Source of the DNA: an uncultured Schaedlerella sp. | GTDB taxonomy: Bacteria > Bacillota > Clostridia > Lachnospirales > Lachnospiraceae | Assembly: GCA_934435195.1 (NCBI GenBank) | Contig: CAKSAJ010000005.1 | Span: 62,001 to 126,000, forward strand | Length of the DNA: 64,000 bases | Direction of reading: 5' to 3' | Part shown: in pieces, positions 26,816-35,573 of the stretch | How the letters are laid out: each line of letters starts with the position of its first letter | How positions within the stretch are numbered: the stretch's first letter is position 1 | The notes under the pieces: model-generated | Database searches by the model: none | Told to the model about the DNA's origin: nothing | Seen by the model: only the letters and a program-made list of their open reading frames with translations | Program-made: the position numbers and the translations under genes

Positions 26816-27145
26816 AAAAAGTCCTCCGTCTCGCAAAAATCTTTGCAAGAGACGGAAGACTGCTATTTATCAAGTCCTACGCGGTACCACTCTTATTTAT
26901 GAATGTTACTTCATACACTTATCAGATACAGGCTTTGTACACTCATATACAAAACGATATATCTACCCTAGATAACGGTTGGGTTCCGTCTGCGTCTACT
27001 CTTCCGACCTTATCTGTCAGAATTTGGGGCAGCCGCTCCGAGGCCAGTTCCATCTATTCTTTCAACTGCTTCGCACCAACCAGCAGCTCTCTGGATTCAG
27101 ATATAAATGTAATAATCCTCTTCATAGCTTTTTTCTATTACATAG
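26816..27145 (-). ncRNA. T-box leader of leuA
   Basis: Minus-strand GTGGTACCGCG (26880-26893 with flanks) is the T-box. It is followed by a long terminator stem GTCTTCCGTCTCTTGC / GCGAGACGGAGGAC ending in a T run (26816-26860). The 5' part contains an AGAGAGC stem I element and a CUC (Leu) triplet at 27042-27040 that could be the specifier; I did not fold it. Confidence 0.92.
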
Positions 27146-27149
27146 CACA

Positions 27150-27178
27150 AGATTACCATTATCTGGTATTCTTGTCAA
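27150..27178 (-). promoter_or_regulatory. Promoter of the leuA leader
   Basis: TTGACA and TAATCT with a 17-base spacer on the minus strand, directly before the T-box leader. Confidence 0.78.
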
Positions 27179-27212
27179 TATTTTTTCTGAATTTTTATGC
27201 ATTACTTATAGC

Positions 27213-27435
27213 AAAAAGGCAGTCATTACTGACTGCCTCTTCTTTCGTATATCCCCAAAATGCCGTTCCCTGTCTTCTGACTCCTAGCTTCTGCTAGGTG
27301 GGCGTCCGCATCTGCTTTTCTGTCTTCCACTGCATAATGATGGCCTGACATATTACAGAGATTTGAGAGTCCCGTTTAAAGTAATGTAGGTTCAAAACAA
27401 CAAGGTTATCGAACATCTCAGGTGATTTTTTCTCT
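27213..27435 (-). ncRNA. ssrS: 6S RNA (Firmicutes type)
   Basis: The transcript would run from about 27435 to a terminator (GGCAGTCA / TGACTGCC plus T run, 27213-27237). It contains CTGAGATGTTCG, TTTTGAACCTACATTA and, on the 3' side, GAAGACAGGGAACGGCAT, blocks typical of 6S RNA in Clostridia. The GCTAGG / CCTAGC and GAGTC / GACTC halves pair as a long rod. 6S RNA binds the housekeeping RNA polymerase holoenzyme as a promoter mimic. A near-perfect promoter lies just upstream. I recognise it by these blocks rather than by a covariance search. Confidence 0.8.
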
Positions 27436-27441
27436 GAGAGT

Positions 27442-27470
27442 ATTATAACTCATTTACATACTTTTTACAA
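27442..27470 (-). promoter_or_regulatory. Promoter of the 6S-like RNA
   Basis: TTGTAA and TATAAT with a 17-base spacer on the minus strand; transcription should begin about seven bases later, at the RNA's 5' end. Confidence 0.78.
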
Positions 27471-27513
27471 CATCAAGATATTGGAAATTGTTGCAAATTA
27501 TAACCACATCAGA

Positions 27514-27858
27514 TTAAAAATACTGTTTTTTTAATTTTGTAGTATAAACCAAAAAACCAACAAGTACGATCAAGAATAAAATATTTGCAATTGTATCCAC
27601 TATTCCAACTGGTTTGACAAATGAATTGATCATATCAATTACACCATATATTGTTGTAACTATACCAAACACAAGTACTGACGGAAGTGCCTTTTCCAGA
27701 AATGCTTTTTTATTTTTACATTTTTTTGCAACATAAGCATTTCCTAACAGAAGGATCTCATTGATCTCACCTGTTTTTTTCATTTTAATATATGCATATA
27801 ATGTATATATACCACATCCTAATACGATTAGACTTACAAATCCAAATACGTCATTCAT
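27514..27858 (-). CDS. Small three-helix membrane protein, function unknown
   Basis: The 114-residue product has three hydrophobic segments (about 4-24, 58-80 and 88-106) separated by a basic loop with NKKAFLEK and a lysine-rich tail. The ATG follows the thrC stop by three bases, with GAGGAGT inside the end of thrC as the ribosome site. It is therefore cotranscribed and probably translationally coupled. I recognise no named family. It is the last gene of the asd-leuC-leuD-thrC group. Confidence 0.7.
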   Translation of the reverse strand: MNDVFGFVSLIVLGCGIYTLYAYIKMKKTGEINEILLLGNAYVAKKCKNKKAFLEKALPSVLVFGIVTTIYGVIDMINSFVKPVGIVDTIANILFLIVLVGFLVYTTKLKKQYF

Positions 27859-27861
27859 TTT

Positions 27862-29355
27862 TTACTCCTCTACACCGAGAATTTCTTTTACGGTCTCTTT
27901 CATTTTATCTGCATCGCACTCTTTTGTATGTCGAATCTGTGCGTTGCGAATTTCTTCAATTGCATTCGGAATCGCTACTCCTGAAACCTTCTCAAGTTCG
28001 TCGATCAATGCAAATTCTTCTAATTCATCATATTTCTCATCAATTGCTGTCATTACACTTCTTGCAAATTTATAAGGACTTGCTGTTGAAGCAACCAACA
28101 TCTTTTTCTGATCCTTGCTTGCATCACGATATGCTCTGCTTACATGTGCTGCGACAGCAGTATGTGTATCCATCACATATCCTGTAGACTTATAAGTTCC
28201 ACCGATTGTCTCTTTTGTCTCTTCTTCTGTAGAATATCCGCCTTCGAAATCAAATAATTTTTCTTTCATCTCAGGAGTGATTTCATATACCCCATCTTTT
28301 TTCAAAGCTTCCATCAACTCACTGTTTTTCTTAGCATCCTGTCCTGCAATTGTATAAATCAATCTTTCCAGATTGCTTGAGATCAAAATGTCCATAGATG
28401 GTGATGAAGTCAAAACAAACTCTCTGTTTCTATCATATTTTCCTGTCTTAAAGAAATCAAACAAAACTTTATTTTCATTAGAAGCACAGATTAATTTTGC
28501 AATCGGGACTCCCATCTGTTTTGCATAATAAGCAGCAAGAATATTTCCAAAGTTTCCTGTTGGAACTGTAACATTAATTTCTTCGCCATTTTCAATTTCT
28601 TCATTTTCAAGTAATTTTGCATAAGCATATACATAATAAACAACCTGAGGAACCAGACGTCCAATATTGATTGAATTTGCTGATGAGAACTGGTATCCCG
28701 CATCTGAGAGTTCTTTTTCTAACTCTTTATCCTCAAAAAGTGCTTTCACTCCACTCTGTGCATTATCAAAATTACCATGGATTGCAACAACAGAAGTATT
28801 ATCCCCTTTCTGTGTCACCATCTGTAATTCCTGTACTTTGCTTACACCATTCTTTGGATAAAAAACAATAATCTTTGTTCCCGGCACATCTGCAAAGCCG
28901 GCAAGAGCAGCTTTTCCGGTATCACCTGAAGTAGCTGTTAAAATCACAATATCTTTTGTGACATTATTTTTCTTTGCAGCTGTTGTCAACAAATGTGGCA
29001 GGATAGATAATGCCATATCTTTAAATGCTATGGTTGCTCCGTGGAACAATTCCAAATGATATGTGTCGCCCACTTTTACAAGTGGAGCAATTACTTCTGT
29101 ATCGAATTTAGAGTCGTATGCACTATTGATACAATGTTTCAACTCTTCTTCTGTAAAATCTGTTAAGAACTGTTTCATAACAGCATACGCTGTTTCCTGA
29201 TAAGACATCGTTTTTAACTCATCCATTGTCACATCCAATTTTGGAAGTTCTGTTGGCACAAATAAACCGCCATCTTCTGCAAGACCTTTTAAAATTGCCT
29301 GAGAAGCTGTTACTGTCTTATCTGCGTTTCGTGTACTCTTATATAATAAGTTCAT
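27862..29355 (-). CDS. thrC: Threonine synthase
   Basis: PLP enzyme converting O-phosphohomoserine to threonine. The 497 residues match the longer threonine synthase class. The PLP lysine is in HGATIAFKDMA (Lys about 112), the phosphate-binding TATSGDTGKAA near 143 and VPTGNFGN near 265. The start has an ATG with a GAGGATG-like site. It follows leuD by 17 bases, so aspartate-family and leucine genes share a transcript here. A small membrane protein follows after three bases. Confidence 0.95.
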   Translation of the reverse strand: MNLLYKSTRNADKTVTASQAILKGLAEDGGLFVPTELPKLDVTMDELKTMSYQETAYAVMKQFLTDFTEEELKHCINSAYDSKFDTEVIAPLVKVGDTYHLELFHGATIAFKDMALSILPHLLTTAAKKNNVTKDIVILTATSGDTGKAALAGFADVPGTKIIVFYPKNGVSKVQELQMVTQKGDNTSVVAIHGNFDNAQSGVKALFEDKELEKELSDAGYQFSSANSINIGRLVPQVVYYVYAYAKLLENEEIENGEEINVTVPTGNFGNILAAYYAKQMGVPIAKLICASNENKVLFDFFKTGKYDRNREFVLTSSPSMDILISSNLERLIYTIAGQDAKKNSELMEALKKDGVYEITPEMKEKLFDFEGGYSTEEETKETIGGTYKSTGYVMDTHTAVAAHVSRAYRDASKDQKKMLVASTASPYKFARSVMTAIDEKYDELEEFALIDELEKVSGVAIPNAIEEIRNAQIRHTKECDADKMKETVKEILGVEE

Positions 29356-29372
29356 CTTTTCATCCTCACATA

Positions 29373-29861
29373 TTATTTTCTACTATTTGTATAGTTTACA
29401 AGTCCGCCCGCTGCGATTAATTTCTGCATAAACTCTGGGAAAGCCTGTCCCTGAAATTCTGTTCCTTTTGTACGGTTATAAATTTTTCCACTGTCAAAAT
29501 CTACTTCCACTTCATCTCCGGCCTCAATTCCTCTTGCCGCTTCCGGACATTCGATAATTGGAAGACCAATATTAATTGCATTACGATAGAAAATTCTTGC
29601 AAATGTTTCTGCGATAACACAGCTTACACCTGCTGTTTTTAAACAAAGTGGAGCATGCTCTCTGGATGATCCGCAGCCAAAGTTTTTATTTGCTACGATC
29701 AAATCTCCCGGCTGTACTTTTTTTACAAAATCCGGATCAATATCTACCATCGCATGGCTTGCCAGTTCCTGTGCATCAAATGAATTCAAATATCTTGCCG
29801 GAATAATAACATCTGTATCCACATTATCTCCATACTTAAATACATGTCCTTTTGCTTTCAT
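29373..29861 (-). CDS. leuD: 3-isopropylmalate dehydratase small subunit
   Basis: Swivel-domain subunit that, with LeuC, isomerises 2- to 3-isopropylmalate. The 162 residues show the short archaeal/clostridial LeuD form: GDNVDTDVIIPARYL at the start, NFGCGSSREHAP near 60 and FYRNAINIGLP near 95. The ATG overlaps the last base of leuC, so the subunits are translationally coupled. Confidence 0.95.
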   Translation of the reverse strand: MKAKGHVFKYGDNVDTDVIIPARYLNSFDAQELASHAMVDIDPDFVKKVQPGDLIVANKNFGCGSSREHAPLCLKTAGVSCVIAETFARIFYRNAINIGLPIIECPEAARGIEAGDEVEVDFDSGKIYNRTKGTEFQGQAFPEFMQKLIAAGGLVNYTNSRK

Positions 29862-31135
29862 TATTTGTCACCTACTTTCTCTGGATTCGCGATGCATCCT
29901 GCAATTGCACTTGCTGCTGCAACTTCAGGTGATGCCAGATAAATCAATGAATCAACATGTCCCATTCTACCTACAAAATTACGGTTTGTTGTTGAAACAC
30001 ATTTTTCTCCTGCTGCCATAACCCCCATATGACCTCCCATACAAGGTCCACAGCTTGGCGTATTCACAGCACATCCTGCATCTACAAAAATATCAAGAAG
30101 ACCTTCTTTAATACATTGCTTATAAATCTTCTGTGTAGCTGGGATTACCATTACGCGCACATCCGGATGAACAGTGTGTCCTTTCAGAATTGCAGCTGCT
30201 TTTCTCATATCTTCCATACGTCCATTTGTACAAGATCCGATCACTACCTGGTCAATCTTAATTGGCTCCATTGCTTCAATCTCATCAATTGTCTTGGCAT
30301 TTCCCGGTAAATGTGGAAATGCTACAGTCGGACGTACTTCTGCAAGATTGATTTCAACAACCTGCTCATACTGTGCATCTTCATCCGCTGTATACACTGT
30401 ATACTCTTTCTTCGTATGCTCTTTCAAATACGCTTCTGTCTTATCATCTACAATGAAGATACCATTTTTAGCACCTGCTTCAATTGCCATGTTAGCCATT
30501 GTAAATCTGTCATCCATAGAGAGATTCTCAATTCCATCCCCTACGAATTCCATTGATTTATATAAAGCTCCATCTACACCAATTTTACCGATAATATGAA
30601 TAATAATATCTTTACCGCTCACATATGGTCCTGGTTTTCCTGTCAATACAAATTTGATTGCCCCTGGTACCTTAAACCACAATTCACCTGTTGCCATACC
30701 AGTAGCAATATCTGTTGTACCCACACCTGTAGAGAATGCTCCTAAAGCTCCGTATGTACATGTATGAGAGTCTGCACCAATAATACACTCTCCGGCAGCC
30801 ACTACACCGGCTTCTGGAAGAATTGCATGTTCAACACCCGATTTTCCTTGTTCAAAATACCATTTCAATCCCTGTTCTTTCGCAAACTCTCGGATTGCTT
30901 TTGAATTTTCTGCTGATTTAATATCTTTGTTTGGTGTAAAATGATCCGGTACAAATACAACCTTATCCTTATCAAACACATGATCTGACATCTGTTTTAC
31001 AATTGGCAGAGCCATCGGTCCGGTGATATCATTCGCCATCACTACGTCTAATTTTGCCATGATCAGCTGTCCTGCCTCTACAGAGTCTAACCCTGCATGT
31101 GCTGCAAGAATCTTCTGTGTCATTGTCATTCCCAT
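29861..31135 (-). CDS. leuC: 3-isopropylmalate dehydratase large subunit
   Basis: Aconitase-family [4Fe-4S] subunit of isopropylmalate isomerase. The 424 residues have the IGADSHTCTYGALGAFSTG block near 120, the first cluster cysteine in VIGSCTNGR near 300 and the pair CGPCMGG near 360. The protein is of the shorter LeuC type that works with a separate small subunit, which follows immediately. GAGGAGG precedes the ATG at 31135 by eight bases. It lies about 100 bases after asd. Confidence 0.95.
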   Translation of the reverse strand: MGMTMTQKILAAHAGLDSVEAGQLIMAKLDVVMANDITGPMALPIVKQMSDHVFDKDKVVFVPDHFTPNKDIKSAENSKAIREFAKEQGLKWYFEQGKSGVEHAILPEAGVVAAGECIIGADSHTCTYGALGAFSTGVGTTDIATGMATGELWFKVPGAIKFVLTGKPGPYVSGKDIIIHIIGKIGVDGALYKSMEFVGDGIENLSMDDRFTMANMAIEAGAKNGIFIVDDKTEAYLKEHTKKEYTVYTADEDAQYEQVVEINLAEVRPTVAFPHLPGNAKTIDEIEAMEPIKIDQVVIGSCTNGRMEDMRKAAAILKGHTVHPDVRVMVIPATQKIYKQCIKEGLLDIFVDAGCAVNTPSCGPCMGGHMGVMAAGEKCVSTTNRNFVGRMGHVDSLIYLASPEVAAASAIAGCIANPEKVGDK

Positions 31136-31192
31136 CGTGACAACCTCCTCTATTCCAAATATTTTCTTTTATTTTTTCTTTATATTCGTTAA

Positions 31193-31228
31193 TACCTTCG
31201 GACAAAGATTGCCCGAAGGTGCTTTTTT
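31193..31228 (+). terminator. Hairpin with a plus-strand T run between asd and leuC
   Basis: ACCTTCGG pairs with CCGAAGGT and is followed by TGC and six T on the plus strand. No plus-strand gene precedes it; on the minus strand, the coding direction here, it lacks a T run. It may stop antisense transcription. Confidence 0.5.
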
Positions 31229-31232
31229 GCAA

Positions 31233-32318
31233 TTATTTTGCCTGAATATATCCCTTTGCTGTCAAAGCTTCTGCACAAAGGACAGCACCGCCTGCTGCAC
31301 CTCTTACTGTATTGTGGGACAATCCGACAAATTTGTAATCAAACATACTGTCTTCTCTAAGTCGACCAATTGATACACCCATTCCGTTTTCATAATTTAC
31401 GTCCTGTGTGATCTGTGGACGATTATCCTCTTCTAAATACTGGATAAACTGCTTTGGAGCACTTGGAAGGTTTGCTTCCTGTGGAAATCCTTTGAAATTC
31501 ACAAGTTTTTCGATAAGCTGTTCTTTTGTAGGTTTCTTTTCAAAATTGATAAATACAGCTGCTGTATGTCCATTTAAAACAGGTACTCGGATACACTGAC
31601 ATGTAATCTTTGGAAGCTCGGCTTTCACAATCTGTCCATTTTCTACTTTACCAAGTACACGAAGTGGCTCCTGCTCACTCTTCTCTTCTTCTCCTCCGAT
31701 AAATGGAATAATATTTCCAACCATTTCCGGCCAATCCTTAAATGTCTTTCCTGCTCCTGAAATTGCCTGATATGTTGTAGCAACAACTTCTTTTGGTCCA
31801 AATTCTTTCCATGCTGCCAGACAAGGTGCGTAACTCTGAATAGAACAGTTTGGTTTTACCGCAATAAATCCACGAGTTGTTCCAAGACGTTTTTTCTGAT
31901 CTGCGATCACATCAAAATGCTCTGCATTAATCTCTGGTACTACCATTGGTACATCCGGTGTCCAACGGTGTGCGCTATTGTTAGAAACAACCGGAGTTTC
32001 TGTTTTAGCATAAGCCTCTTCAATTGCCTTGATTTCTTCTTTTGTCATATCTACTGCACTGAATACAAAGTCTACTGTAGATGCAACTTTTTCTACTTCA
32101 TTTACATTCAATACAACCAGTTTTTTTACTGCTTCCGGCATTGGAGTATCCATTTTCCATCTGTCTCCAACTGCATCTTCATATGTCTTTCCTGCTGAAC
32201 GTGGGCTTGCTGCTACTGTTACCACTTCAAACCATGGGTGATTTTCAAGAAGAGAAATAAATCTCTGTCCTACCATTCCTGTTGCTCCTAAGATACCAAC
32301 TTTTAATTTCTGTTCCAT
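31233..32318 (-). CDS. asd: Aspartate-semialdehyde dehydrogenase
   Basis: NADPH enzyme reducing aspartyl phosphate, the branch point for lysine, threonine and methionine. The 361 residues belong to the archaeal/fungal-like ASADH subfamily: GILGATGMVGQRFI at the NADP site, the catalytic cysteine in VKPNCSIQSYAP near 157 and LNGHTAAV with the active-site histidine near 250. A GGAGAAG ribosome site precedes the ATG. It is the first gene before leuC, leuD and thrC, matching a role in threonine supply. Confidence 0.94.
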   Translation of the reverse strand: MEQKLKVGILGATGMVGQRFISLLENHPWFEVVTVAASPRSAGKTYEDAVGDRWKMDTPMPEAVKKLVVLNVNEVEKVASTVDFVFSAVDMTKEEIKAIEEAYAKTETPVVSNNSAHRWTPDVPMVVPEINAEHFDVIADQKKRLGTTRGFIAVKPNCSIQSYAPCLAAWKEFGPKEVVATTYQAISGAGKTFKDWPEMVGNIIPFIGGEEEKSEQEPLRVLGKVENGQIVKAELPKITCQCIRVPVLNGHTAAVFINFEKKPTKEQLIEKLVNFKGFPQEANLPSAPKQFIQYLEEDNRPQITQDVNYENGMGVSIGRLREDSMFDYKFVGLSHNTVRGAAGGAVLCAEALTAKGYIQAK

Positions 32319-32368
32319 TGTACATCTTCTCCTTTATCTAACTCTTCTATGATTTAACTGCATTATGA

Positions 32369-33748
32369 TTATTCTGCAATCAAATATGCTTCTTCCTGTG
32401 CAATCACTTTTTCCATTGCGGCCTTTCCTGGCGCCCCAATCGTATTCCTCATCTCAACACAAGTTTTCATACTGATTGCTTCATAAATATCTTCTTCAAA
32501 TACCGGTGAAATTGCTTTGAACTCTTCTAATGACATATCATCGAGTGCAATATTCTTATCAATACAATATAACACCAGTTGACCTACAATACCATGTGCA
32601 TCACGGAATGGTACTCCATGGTTAACAAGATAATCTGCTGCATCTGTCGCATTTGTAAAGCCATTCTTAGCACTGTTTTCCATTCTTGTTTTATTGAATT
32701 TCATCGTACGAAGCATTCCGGTAAATAATGCCAGACATCCTTTGGTTGTGTCAATCGCATCAAAAACAAATTCTTTGTCTTCCTGCATATCCTTATTATA
32801 TGCCAGTGGAATTCCTTTCATCGTTGTCAACATAGACATCAATGCTCCATATACTCTTCCTGTCTTACCACGAACCAGCTCTGCAATATCCGGATTCTTT
32901 TTCTGAGGCATAATACTGCTTCCTGTACTGTATGCATCATCAATATCTACGAACTGATATTCATTTGAATTCCAAATAATCACTTCTTCTGAAAATCTGC
33001 TCAAATGCATCATCACAGTCGACATTGCAGACAAAAGTTCAATTAAATAATCACGATCTGCGACAGAATCCATACTATTAAGTGTCGGTCCTTCAAAATC
33101 AAGCAACATCGCAGTATATTCACGATCCAATGGATATGTAGTTCCTGCCAGTGCCCCTGAACCTAATGGACAATAATTCATTCTTGCATAAATATCTTTC
33201 ATCCGGGAGCGATCTCTTTTAAACATTTCAAAATATGCTCCCATATGATGTGCCAGTGTAATTGGCTGTGCTTTCTGAAGGTGGGTAAATCCAGGCATAT
33301 AGGTTTCCGTATTCTCTTTCATGATTTTTAAGAGTACTTCCAATATATCCTTTAACAGCTTATCCAATTCCAGAATCTCATCTCGGGTATATAACTTCAT
33401 GTCGAGTGCAACCTGATCATTTCTACTTCGCCCGGTGTGCAGCTTCTTCCCTGCATCTCCAATTCTGTCAATTAAATTTGCTTCCACAAAACTATGAATA
33501 TCTTCATATTTGTCCGTAATCTCCAATGTCCCATTCTCGACATCTTGTTTGATTCCGTTTAATCCTTCAATAATCTGTTTCTTCTCATCTTCTGTCAGGA
33601 TCCCCTGTTTTGCAAGCATTGTCACATGTGCAATACTTCCACGGATATCTTGCTCATAAAACTTCTTATCAAAGGAAATGGATGCATTAAAATTGTATAC
33701 CAGCTGATCCGTTTCTTTTGTAAAACGGCCACCCCATAATTGTGCCAT
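32369..33748 (-). CDS. argH: Argininosuccinate lyase
   Basis: Final step of arginine synthesis: cleavage of argininosuccinate to arginine and fumarate. The 459 residues carry the fumarase/aspartase superfamily signature GSSIMPQKKNPD near 280, plus HTGRSRNDQVA near 107 and GFTHLQKAQPI near 155 (catalytic histidine region). The ATG at 33748 is chosen because GAGAGG lies nine bases before it; a TTG two codons upstream is too close. argG is not next to it. A promoter with an internal palindrome lies upstream. Confidence 0.96.
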   Translation of the reverse strand: MAQLWGGRFTKETDQLVYNFNASISFDKKFYEQDIRGSIAHVTMLAKQGILTEDEKKQIIEGLNGIKQDVENGTLEITDKYEDIHSFVEANLIDRIGDAGKKLHTGRSRNDQVALDMKLYTRDEILELDKLLKDILEVLLKIMKENTETYMPGFTHLQKAQPITLAHHMGAYFEMFKRDRSRMKDIYARMNYCPLGSGALAGTTYPLDREYTAMLLDFEGPTLNSMDSVADRDYLIELLSAMSTVMMHLSRFSEEVIIWNSNEYQFVDIDDAYSTGSSIMPQKKNPDIAELVRGKTGRVYGALMSMLTTMKGIPLAYNKDMQEDKEFVFDAIDTTKGCLALFTGMLRTMKFNKTRMENSAKNGFTNATDAADYLVNHGVPFRDAHGIVGQLVLYCIDKNIALDDMSLEEFKAISPVFEEDIYEAISMKTCVEMRNTIGAPGKAAMEKVIAQEEAYLIAE

Positions 33749-33850
33749 AGCCAATTTCCTCTCTTCTTTATTGTATTACTTTGCTCTGTAAGAATAAAAT
33801 CCAGCCATATTCAGACTTTCTATATCTCCAGAGCGTTACTTTTGCACATT

Positions 33851-33879
33851 AGTTTAACATACTAAAGTGTTAATGTCTA
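33851..33879 (-). promoter_or_regulatory. Promoter of argH with palindromic spacer
   Basis: TAGACA and TAAACT with a 17-base spacer on the minus strand. TTAACA and TGTTAA (33854-33873) form an inverted repeat across the spacer and -10, a likely repressor site. The remainder of the 205-base gap shows nothing else. Confidence 0.6.
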
Positions 33880-33954
33880 TCTTTTTTTCTATGAAAGCAT
33901 CAAAAAATAGATTTCACTCTGTTTTTTATTCTGCCAACATAAAGAAATTGCACT

Positions 33955-34632
33955 TTATTTATTCTTCTTATTTTCCGCTTCTTTTCGTTCTTTCATCGAA
34001 AATACACAGCCACAATAATCCTGTCGGTACAATCCATATTGCTCAGACAATTCAACCGAACGTTTATATCCATTTTTCTTTTTAAAATCCGACAGCAGAT
34101 ATTCTATCCCATATTCTTCAGCCAGCAGCATCCCAATCTCGTTCAGTTTCTGGGCATTTTTTAAAGGGCTGATACTCAATGTCGTCGTAAAGAAATCATA
34201 TTCCCCATTCTTTGCAATTTTAGCAGCTTCCCGCAATCTTAATTCATAACATTTGAAGCATCTTTCGCCACCTTCTTTTACATTCTCCAGCCCACGTGCC
34301 ATATTATAGAATTTCTCCGAGTCATAATTTCCTGCAATAAATGTGACCGGATATTTAAAACGCATTTCTGATATCAGTTTTTGCTGTTCCAGCACTCTCT
34401 TTGTATATTCACTTTCTGGATATATATTCGGATTATAATAAAATACTGTAACTTCAAAATATTGCGACAAATATTCTAAAACATAACTGCTGCATGGTGC
34501 ACAGCAGCTGTGAAGAAGAAGCCGTGGCACTTTTTCTTCTTTTTTTAATTCCAGAATTAATTTATCTAATTCTTTCTGATAATTTACTTTCTGCCCTGCT
34601 TTACTGCTCACTTTCCAATTCCATACACTCAC
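33955..34632 (-). CDS. queH: Epoxyqueuosine reductase QueH
   Basis: Iron-sulfur enzyme (former DUF208) that reduces epoxyqueuosine to queuosine in tRNA, replacing QueG. The 225 residues contain the family's cysteine sets: HSCCAPCSS (Cys about 43, 44, 47), RCFKCYELR near 130 and YCGCVFS near 210. FYYNPNIYPESEY and the TTTLSISPLKN block are also typical. The GTG at 34632 gives the full frame but lacks a clear ribosome site, and a GTG seven codons in is an alternative. With queA in the same window, the last two queuosine steps are present. Confidence 0.9.
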   Translation of the reverse strand: MSVWNWKVSSKAGQKVNYQKELDKLILELKKEEKVPRLLLHSCCAPCSSYVLEYLSQYFEVTVFYYNPNIYPESEYTKRVLEQQKLISEMRFKYPVTFIAGNYDSEKFYNMARGLENVKEGGERCFKCYELRLREAAKIAKNGEYDFFTTTLSISPLKNAQKLNEIGMLLAEEYGIEYLLSDFKKKNGYKRSVELSEQYGLYRQDYCGCVFSMKERKEAENKKNK

Positions 34633-34763
34633 GTTTTTTATTCCTCGTCTTTTCGTTTTCTATTATTCTTTTCTATCTTATATACTATCTCAATTATACA
34701 CAGTTCGCAATTGTATCATCCAGCTTTTATACTTTTTTCACATACTCTTCATATTATTTTTCT

Positions 34764-35573
34764 TTATCTCTTCAATCGATTCTGATACCAATTTTCCACT
34801 GCATTGATCAATGCGTATAATAACATAGAAAAAACACATAAAATACAAATGCTCATCAACAGCCAATCCATTTTAAATACCTGACTCGAATAAATAATCA
34901 AATATCCAATTCCACTTCTTGCCGCAAGAAATTCTCCGATGATCACACCAACCAGACACAGTCCGATATTCACCTTCATATTACTGATAATTGCAGGAAT
35001 TGACGACGGAAGCACAACCTTTGTCAAAGCCTGCTTCTTACTTCCATGCAGTGTATAAATAAGCCATAATTTTCCTTGATCTACAGATTCAAATGTTGTA
35101 TATAAACTCAAAATACTTCCAAATATCGCAACTGACATTCCTGCCACAATAATCGTTGTCTTATTTGCTCCAAGCCATACAATCAACAGTGGAGCTAAAG
35201 CTGACTTTGGAAGACTGTTTAAAACGACAAAGTAAGGATCTAATATTTCCGATACTTTTTTGCTGTACCATAGTAATACTGCTATGCAGACACTGATCAA
35301 TGTCACTAAGAAAAAGCTGACTATTGTTTCATAAAATGTCGTCCATAAATGAACAAAAATAAAACCATTTAATATCATATTCAAAAAGCAACGGATTACT
35401 TTAGAAGGGCTGCTGAATATAAATGAATCTATCAGGCCCGTTGTTGCCAAAACTTCCCACAGCAATAAAAATATCAGTAAAATTGCAATTCTTGACACTC
35501 GTACAATCCATCTATGCTTATTCTGCTGTTTTAAATAAGTTTTCTGTCCATCCGATAATTCATTCATAACCAT
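34764..35573 (-). CDS. ABC transporter permease, NitT/TauT/Ssu/ThiX type
   Basis: Inner-membrane subunit of an importer in the nitrate/sulfonate/taurine/thiamine-precursor family. The 269 residues give six predicted membrane helices, with LLLWEVLATTGLID at the start and the ATPase-docking EAA-type loop GSKKQALTKVVLPSSIPAI near 180. It overlaps the ATPase gene by 14 bases. No substrate-binding protein gene is adjacent, so the ligand cannot be named. The permease lies 131 bases before queH. Confidence 0.85.
   Translation of the reverse strand: MVMNELSDGQKTYLKQQNKHRWIVRVSRIAILLIFLLLWEVLATTGLIDSFIFSSPSKVIRCFLNMILNGFIFVHLWTTFYETIVSFFLVTLISVCIAVLLWYSKKVSEILDPYFVVLNSLPKSALAPLLIVWLGANKTTIIVAGMSVAIFGSILSLYTTFESVDQGKLWLIYTLHGSKKQALTKVVLPSSIPAIISNMKVNIGLCLVGVIIGEFLAARSGIGYLIIYSSQVFKMDWLLMSICILCVFSMLLYALINAVENWYQNRLKR

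Noticed and set aside
31029..31232. 67-codon frame between asd and leuC
   Set aside because: It overlaps the leuC start, includes the ribosome site of leuC and has no recognisable pattern, although its position resembles a leader peptide.
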